A stretch of DNA of 27,500 bases from Tubiluchus corallicola (Eukaryota; Priapulida; Priapulimorpha; Priapulimorphida; Tubiluchidae): assembly GCA_030141605.1 (NCBI GenBank), contig JAQGDQ010000948.1:1-27500 (forward strand). The letters run 5' to 3'. Within the stretch, counting starts at the first letter, position 1; each line of letters starts with the position of its first letter. The notes beneath the pieces are model-generated. The model searched no databases. It was not told the origin of the DNA and saw only the letters and a list, made by a program, of their open reading frames with translations. Shown here piece after piece: positions 1 to 9,411 of this stretch. The translations under genes were made by a program, and so were the position numbers.

Positions 1-114
1 CATTCTGGTTGAAAAGTTTGTGAAGGTGTAATAGTCATGGCATTCTGGTTGAAAAGTCTGTGAAGGTGTAATAGTCATGACATTCTGATTGAAAAGTTTG
101 TGAAGATGAAATAG
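1..114. repeat. 40-bp minisatellite, cut by the window edge
   Basis: Two full 40-bp units (1-40 and 41-80) and most of a third (81-114) each begin with cattctgRttgaaaagt. Units 1 and 2 differ at two positions; the third is more diverged. The array must continue to the left of the window, so its copy number cannot be given. Confidence 0.9.
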
Positions 115-873
115 ATGAACAAATACAGAAACTGCATACATAAGAATTACAGAAACAGATTGACTAATGGTACTAGAATCTTAACTGAAACATAGTTACT
201 AGATTGAAGTACATATATTTGCATTGCCATAATTATGAGAAAGTTCGTATACAAGACATAAAATAAAATTTGATAAAATAGAATAGAAAATTTGATTTAA
301 TTTAGAATGAAATAAAATAAAGAGTACGAGGTAAAGGCTTTAAAAATGTGGATACATCATTCCTAGTAAGCGTTGCGATTTCGCTCGTAATCTTTGCGCA
401 AAATTTAATGAGCAAACGCGCCGTCAGAGTTGCTGAAAAACAGTCGTTGAAAAATCAATTCGCTATTTATTGCGTCATTCATTATTAAATCAAAAGCAAC
501 CAACTTCGTAGCCATTTCCATTGAGAATTAGAGGAAACTTCCCTAACGGTTTGCATTTTCCCTTACCAGACTTGATTATGGTGTGCCGTCTAGTGCAATT
601 AGTCAACTTAAAAGTGGTAAATCTGTCTGAACCAGCTGCTGCTCACAGACTAATGTTGTTATACTGCGCCGACTGATTAGCTTGCAAAGTCTACAGGACT
701 GAAAGGTTCTGCAAATGGTTTCTTTTTCTTTTTCTTAATTTCATCTATTCCATTTCGCCGAGCACGAAAAGGTCCTGTGGAAAAATGCAGTAAAAAGCAA
801 ATACAAAATTCACTGCTGCTGTGTGCAGTACTTGACCATTACTTGAACTCTTTGAGAGTTTTATTGAACACGT
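115..873. other. AT-rich flank upstream of the gene, no gene seen
   Basis: AT-rich sequence with no credible coding frame and no recognisable RNA gene. The 82-codon minus-strand frame at 745-993 has low-complexity content and no splice or homology support. The gene's first untranslated exon or promoter could lie here, but I see no clear TATA box or initiator. Confidence 0.5.
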
Positions 874-985
874 CGTCAGGGTTCCCACGGTCAGGGAAAA
901 TCCGGGAAAATACAGGCTGTCCTGCAGAGTCATGGAGAAGTCAGGAGAGAAGATAATTTGGTAAAAAGTCAGGGTAATTGGAAAG
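874..985. repeat. Short degenerate GTCAGGGAAAA-type repeats
   Basis: Variants of gtcaggg and gggaaaat recur about six times: gtcagggttccc, gtcagggaaaat, ccgggaaaatac, gtcaggagag and gtcagggtaatt. The period is irregular. It resembles the end of a dispersed repeat, but I cannot assign a family from sequence alone. Confidence 0.4.
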
Positions 986-1087
986 GGTTGCAAAAATAAT
1001 CACCGTGAACCGATATTTTTCCAGACATATTTCTTAGTGATTCGTGTTCAAATAAAATTTTGCTATGGCAGGCTCCCAGTTTGATTT

Positions 1088-1350
1088 CTGGGAGTTTTAG
1101 TACAACATACTGAATATCTTACAGTAGCACTGTACTTCAATTTTCGTTTTCGCAAAAACGTGCAACACACTCGTAGAGTATTTTTGGTGCTGTGTTAGTT
1201 TGTGATGTCATCAACAGTTGGGCTCGCCCGCCGTTAATTAAGATTTAAATCTACTATTTTACCATCAGAAACGCTTTTGCAGTATTAATTGTGTTAAAAT
1301 GTCACTTTTATCGGACTTGAAAATGAGGCAGTATATGAAAAATCCTTTAA
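1088..1350 (-). mobile_element. TTAA-element family A, copy A1 (truncated)
   Basis: This matches the reverse complement of the complete copy at 5784-6418, sharing blocks such as gaatatcttacagtagc, acttcaattttcg and gcagtattaattgtgttaaaa. It ends in TTAA at 1347-1350. The far end is missing or too diverged. A TGATGTCA variant of the CRE palindrome is at about 1204. The TTAA end lies about 75 bp before the exon 1 acceptor, so the element is immediately 5' of the coding gene. Confidence 0.75.
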
Positions 1351-1424
1351 CCTTTATTTGTGAAGAATATTTTCTTGTGCTTAAAAATTGAAAGTCCAAT
1401 TCATCTCGTAATTTTTGTTTTTAG

Positions 1425-1518
1425 GAACAGTGAGACATGTACGAGAGGTGGCTGTCCGTGTTTCCGTTCTCTCCACATTTAGAATCTTGGAAGTGTGAAA
1501 TCCTAGTGTTGTTATACA
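1425..1518 (+). other. Probable 5' UTR part of exon 1
   Basis: A pyrimidine-rich acceptor (atttttgtttttag) ends at 1424, so the exon carrying the start codon probably begins at 1425 and a non-coding exon may lie further upstream. The frame of the start codon has a stop at 1504-1506, which makes ATG 1519 the first usable start. Transcription could instead begin inside this stretch; the sequence does not decide. Confidence 0.5.
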
Positions 1519-1763
1519 ATGTCTGAAGACAAACAGACAAAGCTTACGGACAATGGCAAAGCAGCGGGCGTCAGTGCATCGGCTGGTATAGAGAACATCC
1601 CACCACCGAATGGCGCCATGTTAGCAAGAGAGCATTTCTTCACACGCACCAAGCCTCCACTTCAGCGTTCCGAATCTCTGGGTCTCATGGTGATGCGACG
1701 AGCTGGCATCTCCGACCACGAGGCTGTGAAGAAACGAACTCCATATTTGGGAGACAGTGGCAG
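1519..1763 (+). CDS. Exon 1 (codons 1-81 plus two bases)
   Basis: The frame opens at ATG with A at -3 (tacaATGtc) after an in-frame stop at 1504, and encodes MSEDKQTKLT at its start. The exon ends CAG|GTAGGT, a good donor, leaving phase 2 (two bases, AG). The peptide is polar and probably flexible: Lys/Asp/Glu-rich start, Ala/Ser/Gly stretch at about 15-23, IPPPNG at 27-32, a basic QRSESLG at 49-55, and MRRAG at 59-63. It has the mixed composition of a regulatory or cytoplasmic tail rather than a secretion signal. Reading past the donor meets a stop within one codon (1765-1767), consistent with splicing here. Confidence 0.8.
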
Positions 1764-2187
1764 GTAGGTTTTGTAAACAAGCAAGCGTATTATGCATGGA
1801 AATGAGCAAACCAACCAGCTAACCTGTCATTCAATCAACCATAAATAATCAAGCAATCAAATTAACCATAACCAAGCAACCAACGAATACCTAACCGACC
1901 GATTGACCGACTCACCAACCAACCTACTCGCCAATTAGTCATTAACCAATTAAACAACCAACCAACTAACTAACAAAACAATCAACGAATTGACCAGCAA
2001 ACTAACTAGTCAACCAGCCGGCTAACTAATAAAACAATCAACGAATTGACCATTGATCAGCAAACTACTTGTCAACCAAGTGACTAACGGACAACGACTA
2101 ATAAAATCTAGGCAAAATAATAAGAACGGACAGACAAACAAACGAACGAATGTAAAAACAAACAGACGAACAAAAATAAACAAAAAG
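1764..2187. repeat. Degenerate AACC/AACT tetranucleotide array in intron 1
   Basis: From about 1806 the sequence is a decayed array of aacc, aact, caat and aacg words with a roughly 4-base period. A segment of about 57 bp beginning acaatcaacgaattgacca is repeated near 1978 and 2035, which suggests secondary duplication of an already diverged microsatellite. The last 40 bases turn into aacaaac/gaacgaa words and run into the LINE fragment. Confidence 0.7.
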
Positions 2188-2189
2188 AG

Positions 2190-2898
2190 CTGATTCGGTT
2201 AAACTTTTAGGCGTACAAATAGTTGAAGATTTAACATGGAACATCCATGTCCATTCAGTTTACACTAAAGTGAGTAAAAGAATTTATCTTTTATGACTAA
2301 TGAAAAGAGCTGGATCATCTCCTAACAATATGATAAGAATGTACTGCACTGTGATTAGGTCAGTTATTGAATACGCTTCTGTCAGGTATGACACTCACCT
2401 CTCTCACAAAATCTCTCTGATTTGTTAGAAACAGTTCAAGTGTTCATTGAAAATAATTTTTTCAAATGAAAACTAGGCAAATGCTCTAATTTGGGCTAAT
2501 CTTCAACCTTTATTTAACCGTCGCCATAATTCTTGTAAAAAGTTGTTCTTAACAGTTCAAAATCCTAATAATAAAATCCACACTCTATTGCCAGATGCCC
2601 ATACTCATAGATATAGTACTCACCACCACTTGAAATACGTCTTACCTAGATGTAGAACAGAGATATTTAAAAATAGTTTTAGCTCAAATGGTTTATTTAA
2701 TTTCCAAACTTAAGTTTTGACTTATTATTTAATTTTAATTTATTTTGTTTATGTATCTTGTAACTGTGTAATAGTGCTTGTTGCTGTACGTTCTATCTTG
2801 CTTATTATTTTTAAAAATTTTATATTTTGTAATTTTATGCTGCACTGTAATTTAACCTTTTGGTTGTTTATGATGATAAAATAAGTAAATAAATAAAC
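2190..2898 (+). mobile_element. Decayed 3' end of a CR1/Jockey-type LINE
   Basis: From about 2202 the + frame reads KLLGVQIVEDLTWNIHV, then KVSKRIYLL, LMKRAGSSPNNMIRMY and VIRSVIEYASV. This is the C-terminal end of a non-LTR reverse transcriptase, usually seen as LGV-x-I-x-x-DL-x-W-N-x-H, then KRAG, then IRSVLEYA. At least two in-frame stops and later frame loss show that it is dead. Around 2630-2700 a remnant close to LPRCRTEIFKNSF matches the usual terminal motif. The tail is AT-rich and ends in repeated TAAA-type words at about 2878-2898. The superfamily call rests on motifs only. It lies in intron 1, in the same orientation as the gene. Confidence 0.8.
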
Positions 2899-3021
2899 GG
2901 AGACAAAGATATCAAAGAAAGTAAACAAAGCAAAAATGAAATTGACTTTATCGAGATTAGATTTTGTGCCTCATTCTTCTCATGATGTTTTCTTTTACTT
3001 CTTTTGTTTATGTTCTTGCAG

Positions 3022-3115
3022 AAAACACAGTTCAGAAGATCTGAAAAGTCGACTAAAAACAAGAAAAGTGTTAGGAGTTGGTGAGATAGACAACGGGGAC
3101 GTGCACAAGTCCAAG
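3022..3115 (+). CDS. Exon 2 (codons 82-113)
   Basis: The acceptor is ttatgttcttgcag ending at 3021 and the donor is CCAAG|GTAAGT, nearly ideal. The first base completes codon 82 (AG+A, Arg), followed by 31 codons: [20 protein letters not shown] and then [11 protein letters not shown]. It enters in phase 2 and leaves in phase 0, agreeing with exons 1 and 3. The peptide is highly basic and hydrophilic with Ser residues in basic contexts, in keeping with a cytoplasmic segment ahead of the first membrane helix. The 85-bp minisatellite begins only 65 bp after the donor. Confidence 0.8.
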
Positions 3116-3180
3116 GTAAGTCTCCTAGTAAGAGTGTTTTGCTTCCAAAGTTGTGAAAGCATTTTTTTACAAAAATCATA

Positions 3181-4870
3181 ACTTATGGCTCCATCTAGCA
3201 CACTGCATGGGTTACAGACTGCAGTACATAAGTTAGAGCTTGAATACATTTATGGCTACGTGGAGACTTATGGCTCCATGTAACACACTGCATGGGTTAC
3301 AGACTGCAGTACATAAGTTAGAGCTTGAATACATTAATGGCTACGTGGAGACTTATGGCTCCATGTAACACACTGCATGGGTTACAGACTGCAGTACATA
3401 AGTTAGAGCTTGAATACATTAATGGCTACGTGGAGACTTATGGCTCCACCTAGCACATTGCACGGGTTACAGACTGCAGTACATAAGTTAGAGCTTGAAT
3501 ACATTTATGGCTACTTGAAGACTTATGGCTCCGTGTAACACACTGCATGGGTTACAGACTGCAGTACATCAGTTAGAGCTTGAATACGTTTATGGCTACA
3601 TGCAGACTTATCGCTCCATGTAATACACTGCATGGGTTACAGACTGCAGTACATAAGTTAGAGCTTGAATACGTTTATGGCTACATGCAGACTTATGGCT
3701 CCATCTAGCACACTGAATGGGTTACAGACTGCAGACATAAGTGCTTGAATACATTTATGGCTACACGGAGACTTATGGCTCCATCTAGCACATTGCATGG
3801 GTTACAGACTGCAGTACATAAGTTAGAGCTTGAATACATTAATGGCTACGTGGAGACTTATGGCTCCATGTAACACACTGCATGGGTTACAGACTGCAGT
3901 ACATAAGTTAGAGCTTGAATACATTAATGGCTACGTGGAGACTTATGGCTCCATCTAGCACACTGCACGGGTTACAGACTGCAGTACATAAGTTAGAGCC
4001 TGAATACATTTATGGCTACTTGAAGACTTATGGCTCCGTGTAACACACTGCATGGGTTACAGACTGCAGTACATCAGTTAGAGCTTGAATACATTTATGG
4101 CTACATGCAGACTTATGGCTCCATTACACATTGCATGGGTTACAGACTGCAGTACATAAGTTAGAGCTGAATACATTATGGCTACTGGAGACTTATGGCT
4201 CCATGTAACACACTGCATGGGTTACAGACTGCAGTACATAAGTTAGAGCTTGAATACATTAATGGCTACGTGGAGACTTATGGCTCCACCTAGCACATTG
4301 CACGGGTTACAGACTGCAGTACATAAGTTAGAGCTTGAATACATTTATGGCTACGTGGAGACTTATGGCTCCATGTAACACACTGCATGGGTTACAGACT
4401 GCAGTACATAAGTTAGAGCTTGAATACATTTATGGCTACTTGGAGACTTATGGCTCCATGTAACACATTGCATGGGTTACAGACTGCAGTACATAAGTTA
4501 GAGCCTGAATACATTTATGGCTACTTGGAGACTTATGGCTCCATGTAACACACTGCATGGGTTACAGACTGCAGTACATAAGTTAGAGCTTGAATACATT
4601 TATGGCTACTTGGAGACTTATGGCTCCATGTAACACATTGCATGGGTTACAGACTGCAGTACATAAGTTAGAGCCTGAATACATTTATGGCTACTTGGAG
4701 ACTTATGGCTCCATGTAACACACTGCATGGGTTACAGACTGCAGTACATAAGTTAGAGCTTGAATACATTTATGGCTACTTGGAGACTTATGGCTCCATG
4801 TAACACACTGCATGGGTTACAGACTGCAGTACATAAGTTAGAGCTTGAATACATTTAAGGCTACGTGGAG
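3181..4870. repeat. 85-bp minisatellite, 20 copies, with higher-order structure
   Basis: Twenty head-to-tail units each begin acttatggctcc, at 3181, 3266, 3351 and so on every 85 bases to 4786. Two units (3691-3770 and 4111-4190) are 80 bp. The unit contains gttacagactgcagtacata, which includes a CTGCAG palindrome. Divergence is a few per cent. Variants recur in order: units from 3351 to 3605 correspond to units from 3856 to 4110, a shift of 505 bp, and units 4361-4785 alternate cacactg/gagctt with cacattg/gagcct, a 170-bp period. It lies in intron 2 and shows no coding potential. Confidence 0.95.
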
Positions 4871-5783
4871 AAACTACAATTTTTATAACCGCACTGCTTT
4901 ACTGTATGATATCATGGCTCAGCCATTTTTGTTGTTTACCTACTGTAGTTTTGCCTATGCAGCTGCAAAGATTTTGTCAATAACAGTATCAAACAGTTTG
5001 ATATCTGTCACAATCCAGTGTGTATGCATGTCATAGTCGCTTTTTGTTAAAACATGGGAAGCATCTGTGAGTCTGCGCAGAAGTGTGAATGCCTTAAAAT
5101 GCCGATACATATCGCTGCACTCACGGTCCTTTAGTTAATGCAAAAAATACCAAGCTTGGGTTTTGAACCAGAAACCTATGGATTTGTAGTCAAATGTTTA
5201 AGGTCAAAAATTCCCCGTAATTATTGATATATGCGAACTAAGTACAGCACTATAAACTGGCAAAATACAGTTTCTTGAAAATTTGTTTCTGAAAGAAACA
5301 ATTAGTACATTTTCTGTTATTGCCTGCTCATTATGAGCGCAAGTCACCCACCTGTGCTTACCTGCAATTAACGCTAGCCAGTCGTGTGTACAGTAGCAGC
5401 TGCAGCAACAGCTTACAGGTAGATTACTGGCAGGTGAAATGAATATTAGTCTGTCAGCCATGACTTATATAGGATTCACGTTGATTAATCATCGTCCTCA
5501 TCTTTATCATTATTACGCGGAAAATGTTATCTTGCGCGCATGCGCAGTGGCGCATGCCCGACTGAGGCGATATTTAGTTAAGCCCTCAACGTTGATTTGT
5601 TCACATGATTTATTCTCTTATGTTGATGCTATTTGAAATAAAATTGTAGAAATTAAACTTGTCAACAAATATCAGAAAAATGATAAACTTAAAATGCAAA
5701 AGATTCAGTGAAGAGTTTTACCGTTAATGAGTTAGGAAAATAAACAGTTTCTGTTTTCCATCTTCAAATGTCACCTCTTACCC
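4871..5783. other. Intron 2 sequence with a SINE-like trace and a GC-rich NRF-1-like site
   Basis: No exon is supported. On the minus strand, 5159-5169 reads GGTTCAAAACC, close to the RNA polymerase III B-box, with a tRNA 3'-half-like stretch beside it (about 5155-5205). At 5536-5545 is GCGCATGCGC, the palindromic core of an NRF-1-type site, with GCGCATGC again 8 bases on. The minus-strand frame 5204-5461 and the plus-strand frame 5439-5636 look like chance ORFs. Confidence 0.4.
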
Positions 5784-6418
5784 TTAAAAGAAAACAGGAT
5801 GATTTTTCATATACCACCCCATTTTCAAATCCGATAAAAGTATACGTTTTAACACAATTAATACTGCAAAAGCGTTTCTGATAATTTAATAAATGACCAA
5901 AATCCCAATTAACGGAGGGCGAGTAAAACTATTGATGACGTCACGAACTAACATAATTTTCAGCAGCAAAAATGTTTCACGAGCGTGTTGCACGTGTTTG
6001 TGAAAGCGAAAATTGAAGTGCAGCGCTACTGTAAGATATTCCGTGTGTTGTATTAAAACTAGGCAAGTTTTAAGATAAAAAGTCGAATTTCAAATTTACC
6101 GTTATGCTCATACATGGTCTGTCGAACGTGTTCAGTTCGTCACAAACTAACACACCTGAACTGAGAGGTACAGCACTTGCTTTTTTCGTGCTATGCGTTT
6201 CCGACATGCAGATACTAGTGTCCGTCTAACTAGCAAATGGCGAAATGCATGCTACAGCGAAGAACTAGTGGCGCGAACGTGAAATTGTGTTTGTGAGGTA
6301 ATAATTCTTTCACGTAAGTCATTTTTGAAAAAATTGTATGTTTCATTTCAATATTTTAAAGAGTAGATTGTTTTGACCTTTGACCTACAGTTTAAAATTG
6401 GATCCGGTTTTGCTTTAA
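5784..6418 (+). mobile_element. TTAA-element family A, copy A2 (complete, 635 bp)
   Basis: It is bounded by TTAA at 5784-5787 and 6415-6418. The left end reads TTAAAAGAAAACAGGATGAT. The right end in reverse complement reads TTAAAGCAAAACCGGATCC, so the ends form imperfect terminal inverted repeats. The body matches A1, A3 and A4. TGACGTCA is at 5936-5943. No transposase frame exists, so it is a non-autonomous (MITE-like) element. TTAA target sites are characteristic of the piggyBac and Kolobok superfamilies; the TIR does not let me choose between them. Confidence 0.8.
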
Positions 6419-7413
6419 GAATTGACTATTGCATTTCACTTGGGCGACTTGTATAAAAATTATTTGCAAAGTGCATCGAAGCACATCAATTATGCTTAAC
6501 AAATTATGGGTGTAAACTTATGCTATTGCATCTAAACTTTTTTTCACTACTGTAAACGTATGCCTGCCGAACGCAAGGCTTCGGGTTCAATTCCCAGCTT
6601 CTTTCGCGTTTTTCGTCACCTTTCTTAAGTTGCCGTTAGTCGAATGATATTTCTCAAATAAATTAAATCACTGATAACTAAGCGAACAAGTTGTAAAATT
6701 AAGTTTTACTAAAAAAAAATCATAATAATCATAAAAAAATAAAAGAACAAGGGTAAAAGGAGCCATCGACTTTCACTATTGCGATGTCTGGCATGCTGCT
6801 GTGACGTCAGTGTTTCACTGTTACCACATTTGGATGAAGTGAACCAACAGCATTAAAAAAATAACACATATTAGGTGGCAAGATCAGAATTAGAAGCCAT
6901 CATGCTTTAAGACAAATTGATCTTCGTGATACAGTAAACAAAATGATTTTGCATATCTTACTCAATGCAGATTGGGCAGCAGCTCTATTAGCAAGTCTTC
7001 TTTTTACTAATCTTGGTGTTAGTAATTTTATCAGTGTTTAATGATATAACTAGTAGATAATTAATTAGTTAGTTTGACAATAATTATTAATTATTATTTG
7101 TTGCATTATTGTTTTGTACGCTTACGCTTATATATTTCATTGTTTTAAATCCATTGTTTAAAGTTTAATTGTCTCTTGGTAAGAATGTTGATCCTTGAAG
7201 TATTAATGAAGTTCTTTGTTTCCAATTTTTTACGCAAATTTTTTCATTTTTTTCGAAGAATGCTTTGGTTTTACTTATTTAATTTTAATTAATTTTTATT
7301 TAGTTTCATTTGCGTACACATTTTATTATTAGCTCACTGTAAACGTTAATTTGTAATGCAATTAATAAAATTAACAGCCAAATAATTAACATTTTATGAT
7401 CTTTTATTTCCAG
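6419..7413. other. AT-rich end of intron 2, with a B-box-like motif
   Basis: Mostly AT-rich sequence with no exon seen. At 6584-6594 GGTTCAATTCC resembles a Pol III B-box and may be a tRNA-derived SINE remnant, but no convincing A-box precedes it. An isolated TGACGTCA lies at 6802-6809 outside any element I can delimit. The last bases (gatcttttatttccag) form a good branch/polypyrimidine/acceptor region for exon 3. Confidence 0.4.
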
Positions 7414-7525
7414 ATAAGTCAGATTCTGGGCCACAGCGAGCATCTGTACAGTAAACTACCCAGAGGTTTATGGCATTGGCAAATTTCAGAAGCATTTTCT
7501 TATGCATTGTTATCCCTCCTGGTAT
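7414..7525 (+). CDS. Exon 3 (codons 114-150 plus one base); 3' end uncertain
   Basis: The acceptor is tttatttccag ending at 7413. In phase 0 it reads ISQILGHSEHLYSKLPRGLW and then HWQISEAFSYALLSLL. The Trp-rich PRGLWHWQ looks like a membrane-interface segment, and from A140 the first transmembrane helix begins. The best donor is CTG|GTATGT, ending the exon at 7521 in phase 0, but exon 4 must be entered in phase 1. Using the next GT (GTAT|GTGTGA, exon end 7525) restores the frame and adds Val plus a split Cys codon, giving LLVCVALLMW across the junction, a continuous hydrophobic helix. The alternatives are an unseen exon of 3n+1 bases in intron 3, or an upstream acceptor for exon 4. The exon is well supported; its end is not. 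Confidence 0.7.
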
Positions 7526-7765
7526 GTGTGACCCGGGTTCGAGTCTAACGCTAACGATCTTTTCATTTTTTATTTATATTTCACTCAGTTGTGGTTACAT
7601 GAACAGCTTGGTTTTTATTGAGAGTCACTTATTATAGATATTATCAGTTAGTATTACGTGCTAGGCTCAATGATTTAGGAGATAATAACAGGTTTTAACC
7701 TCGACAGATGCCATGTTGGATTTACGTATTTATCTCAAAAGTACCAAATCCCATTTTGTTCTATT
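7526..7765. other. Start of intron 3, with a B-box-like motif near the donor
   Basis: GGTTCGAGTCT at 7536-7546 is close to the Pol III B-box consensus and starts about 10 bases after the donor. No A-box is evident upstream, where exon 3 lies. It could be a SINE 3' fragment at the exon edge or coincidence. Confidence 0.3.
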
Positions 7766-8240
7766 TTTTGTTGAGGGTAGCTGAAACTATGTTTGTTGAG
7801 GGTAGCTGAAACCATGTTTGTTGAGGGTACCTGAAACCATATTTGTTGAGTGTACCTGAAACCATGTTTGTTGAGGGCACCTGAAATCATGTTTGTTGAG
7901 GATACCTGAAACCATATTTGTTGAGGGTCCCTGAAACCACATTTATTGAGTGTACCTGAAACCATGTTTGTTGAGGGTACCTGAAATCATGTTTGTTGAG
8001 GGTACCTGAAACCATGTTTGCGGAGGGTAGCTAAAACCATGTTTGTTGAGGGTCCCTGAAACCATATTTGTCGAGTGTACCTGAAACCATGTTTGTTGAG
8101 GGCACCTGAAATCATGTTTGTTGAGGATACCTGAAACCATGTTTCTTGAGGGTCCCTGAAACCATATTTGTTGAGTGTACCTGAAACCATGTTTGTTGAG
8201 GGTACCTGAAACCATGTTTGTTAAGGGTAGCTGAAACCAT
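7766..8240. repeat. 25-bp minisatellite, 19 copies
   Basis: The unit is gtttgttgagggtacctgaa plus accat, repeated from 7766 to 8240 with no length change. Variant units recur: those at 7841, 7866, 7891 and 7916 (gtgtacc, ggcacc with atcat, gatacc, ggtccc) reappear in the same order at 8066, 8091, 8116 and 8141, so a nine-unit (225-bp) block has been duplicated. Since 25 is not a multiple of 3, three units make a 25-residue cycle, which produces long but meaningless minus-strand frames. Confidence 0.95.
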
Positions 8241-8974
8241 GCTCTAGTAGAATTATAAGAGAAAAATTATATTTCAGTTTGCTCTCGGTTAGTTGTTATC
8301 TTTACCTGCCTCTCAAAGTAGTTATTAATTATTTGTACTTACTTGAAGGTCCCTAATAAAACAAACTGAATAGAAACTGGTTTCTAATATCATAAGTAAA
8401 ATGGCGGTTGAAGGATTGACGCGATAAAATTGTTATTTTTAGAATGCTAACACAGTGAATTCTGGGATATATGCCAAAAAATGTTTAATGCTTTTTCGTT
8501 TTGTTACCTTGTGCAACTCTTAAAATGAGTTATTAATACAGTGTATGCTAAAATTATCTAGACTTTATGGCGCCCTAGGCTGATAGTTCTGTCTCGCCTA
8601 CCTCTATCGTCAATTTATGGTTGTTTATGTAATGAGGAGATTAAACAATTACTTGTGGTGTATTAGAAATACTATTAAATTAGTTTCTACGTGGTCATTG
8701 TTAATTACATGAATTTGCAGAGCAATTATATTTAAGCAGGCTGCGCAACTGGTTGTTGTGTACTACCTTGCACCTACTCGTTATGTGGCACTGATATAAA
8801 CGCTCAGCTCAGTAACTGGCTGTGGTGTGTTATAAAATGTGCCATTTACATGAATATGAAAGTTAAACATTTTCCGAGGAGAATAAGAATTTTTGATAAA
8901 ATGTGACGCCCGTCATGGATTTAATAAAATAACTATTTTCCACCAATGCTTTAACTCAATATTAATCATTTCTT
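8241..8974. other. Intron 3 sequence, nothing recognised
   Basis: AT-rich, unique-looking sequence between the 25-bp minisatellite and a SINE. I see no exon-like frame with splice sites, no RNA gene and no tandem repeat. Confidence 0.5.
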
Positions 8975-9060
8975 CAATGTGGCTTGAGCGTTCGGCCTGA
9001 AACCACAAGGTTCTGGGTTCGAAACCTGGTTGCGTCAAAATCTTTCCGACTCCTCCTTTT
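8975..9060 (+). mobile_element. tRNA-derived SINE (head region)
   Basis: TGGCTTGAGCG at 8980-8990 resembles an A-box and GGTTCGAAACC at 9016-9026 is a near-perfect B-box, 36 bases apart as in tRNA genes. The anticodon arm is degenerate, so it is not a working tRNA gene. The opposite strand reads QPGFEPRTLWF, a phrase typical of the reverse strand of tRNA-derived SINE heads. The 3' body and tail cannot be delimited. Confidence 0.65.
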
Positions 9061-9411
9061 AAATTTGGCTGGTGATTAATGTAGAAGTTTATTTCAGGCA
9101 CTTTTATTTCCCAGTAAAGTTTACAGCGTTACGTTAGGATTGGACATGACTAGCGTAGAATCTGCATTGGGTGTTCGATTTTATGGTGCAGCCCTAGCTT
9201 GTAAGTATTCTTAATTAGACATTCAACAATTCACCTTAGCGTGCAGTAACTCGTAGTTTAACTATAGTCTGCCACACATGTGAGCACGGTGTGTAGTAAA
9301 AATTCCTCTGAGCATTGTTTCCTAGAAATATTAGGGGAACTGTTCGTGTTCGCGAAGAGAACAGTGAGGAACGCGGTACTCGTAGGTCACATTTGTGAAC
9401 ATTTATCGATA
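9061..9411. other. Intron 3 sequence, nothing recognised
   Basis: Part of this may be the SINE body. From about 9385 early, diverged forms of the 32-bp repeat words (gaacattta, gaatgttta) appear. No gene-like signal is seen. Confidence 0.4.

Noticed and set aside
3181-4870. CRISPR array
   Set aside because: The whole 85-bp unit repeats, without unique spacers, in a eukaryotic intron.
7735-8215. Minus-strand repeat protein with a 25-residue cycle (VSGTLNKHGF type)
   Set aside because: It comes from the 25-bp minisatellite, where three units give 25 codons. Nothing outside the repeat supports a gene.
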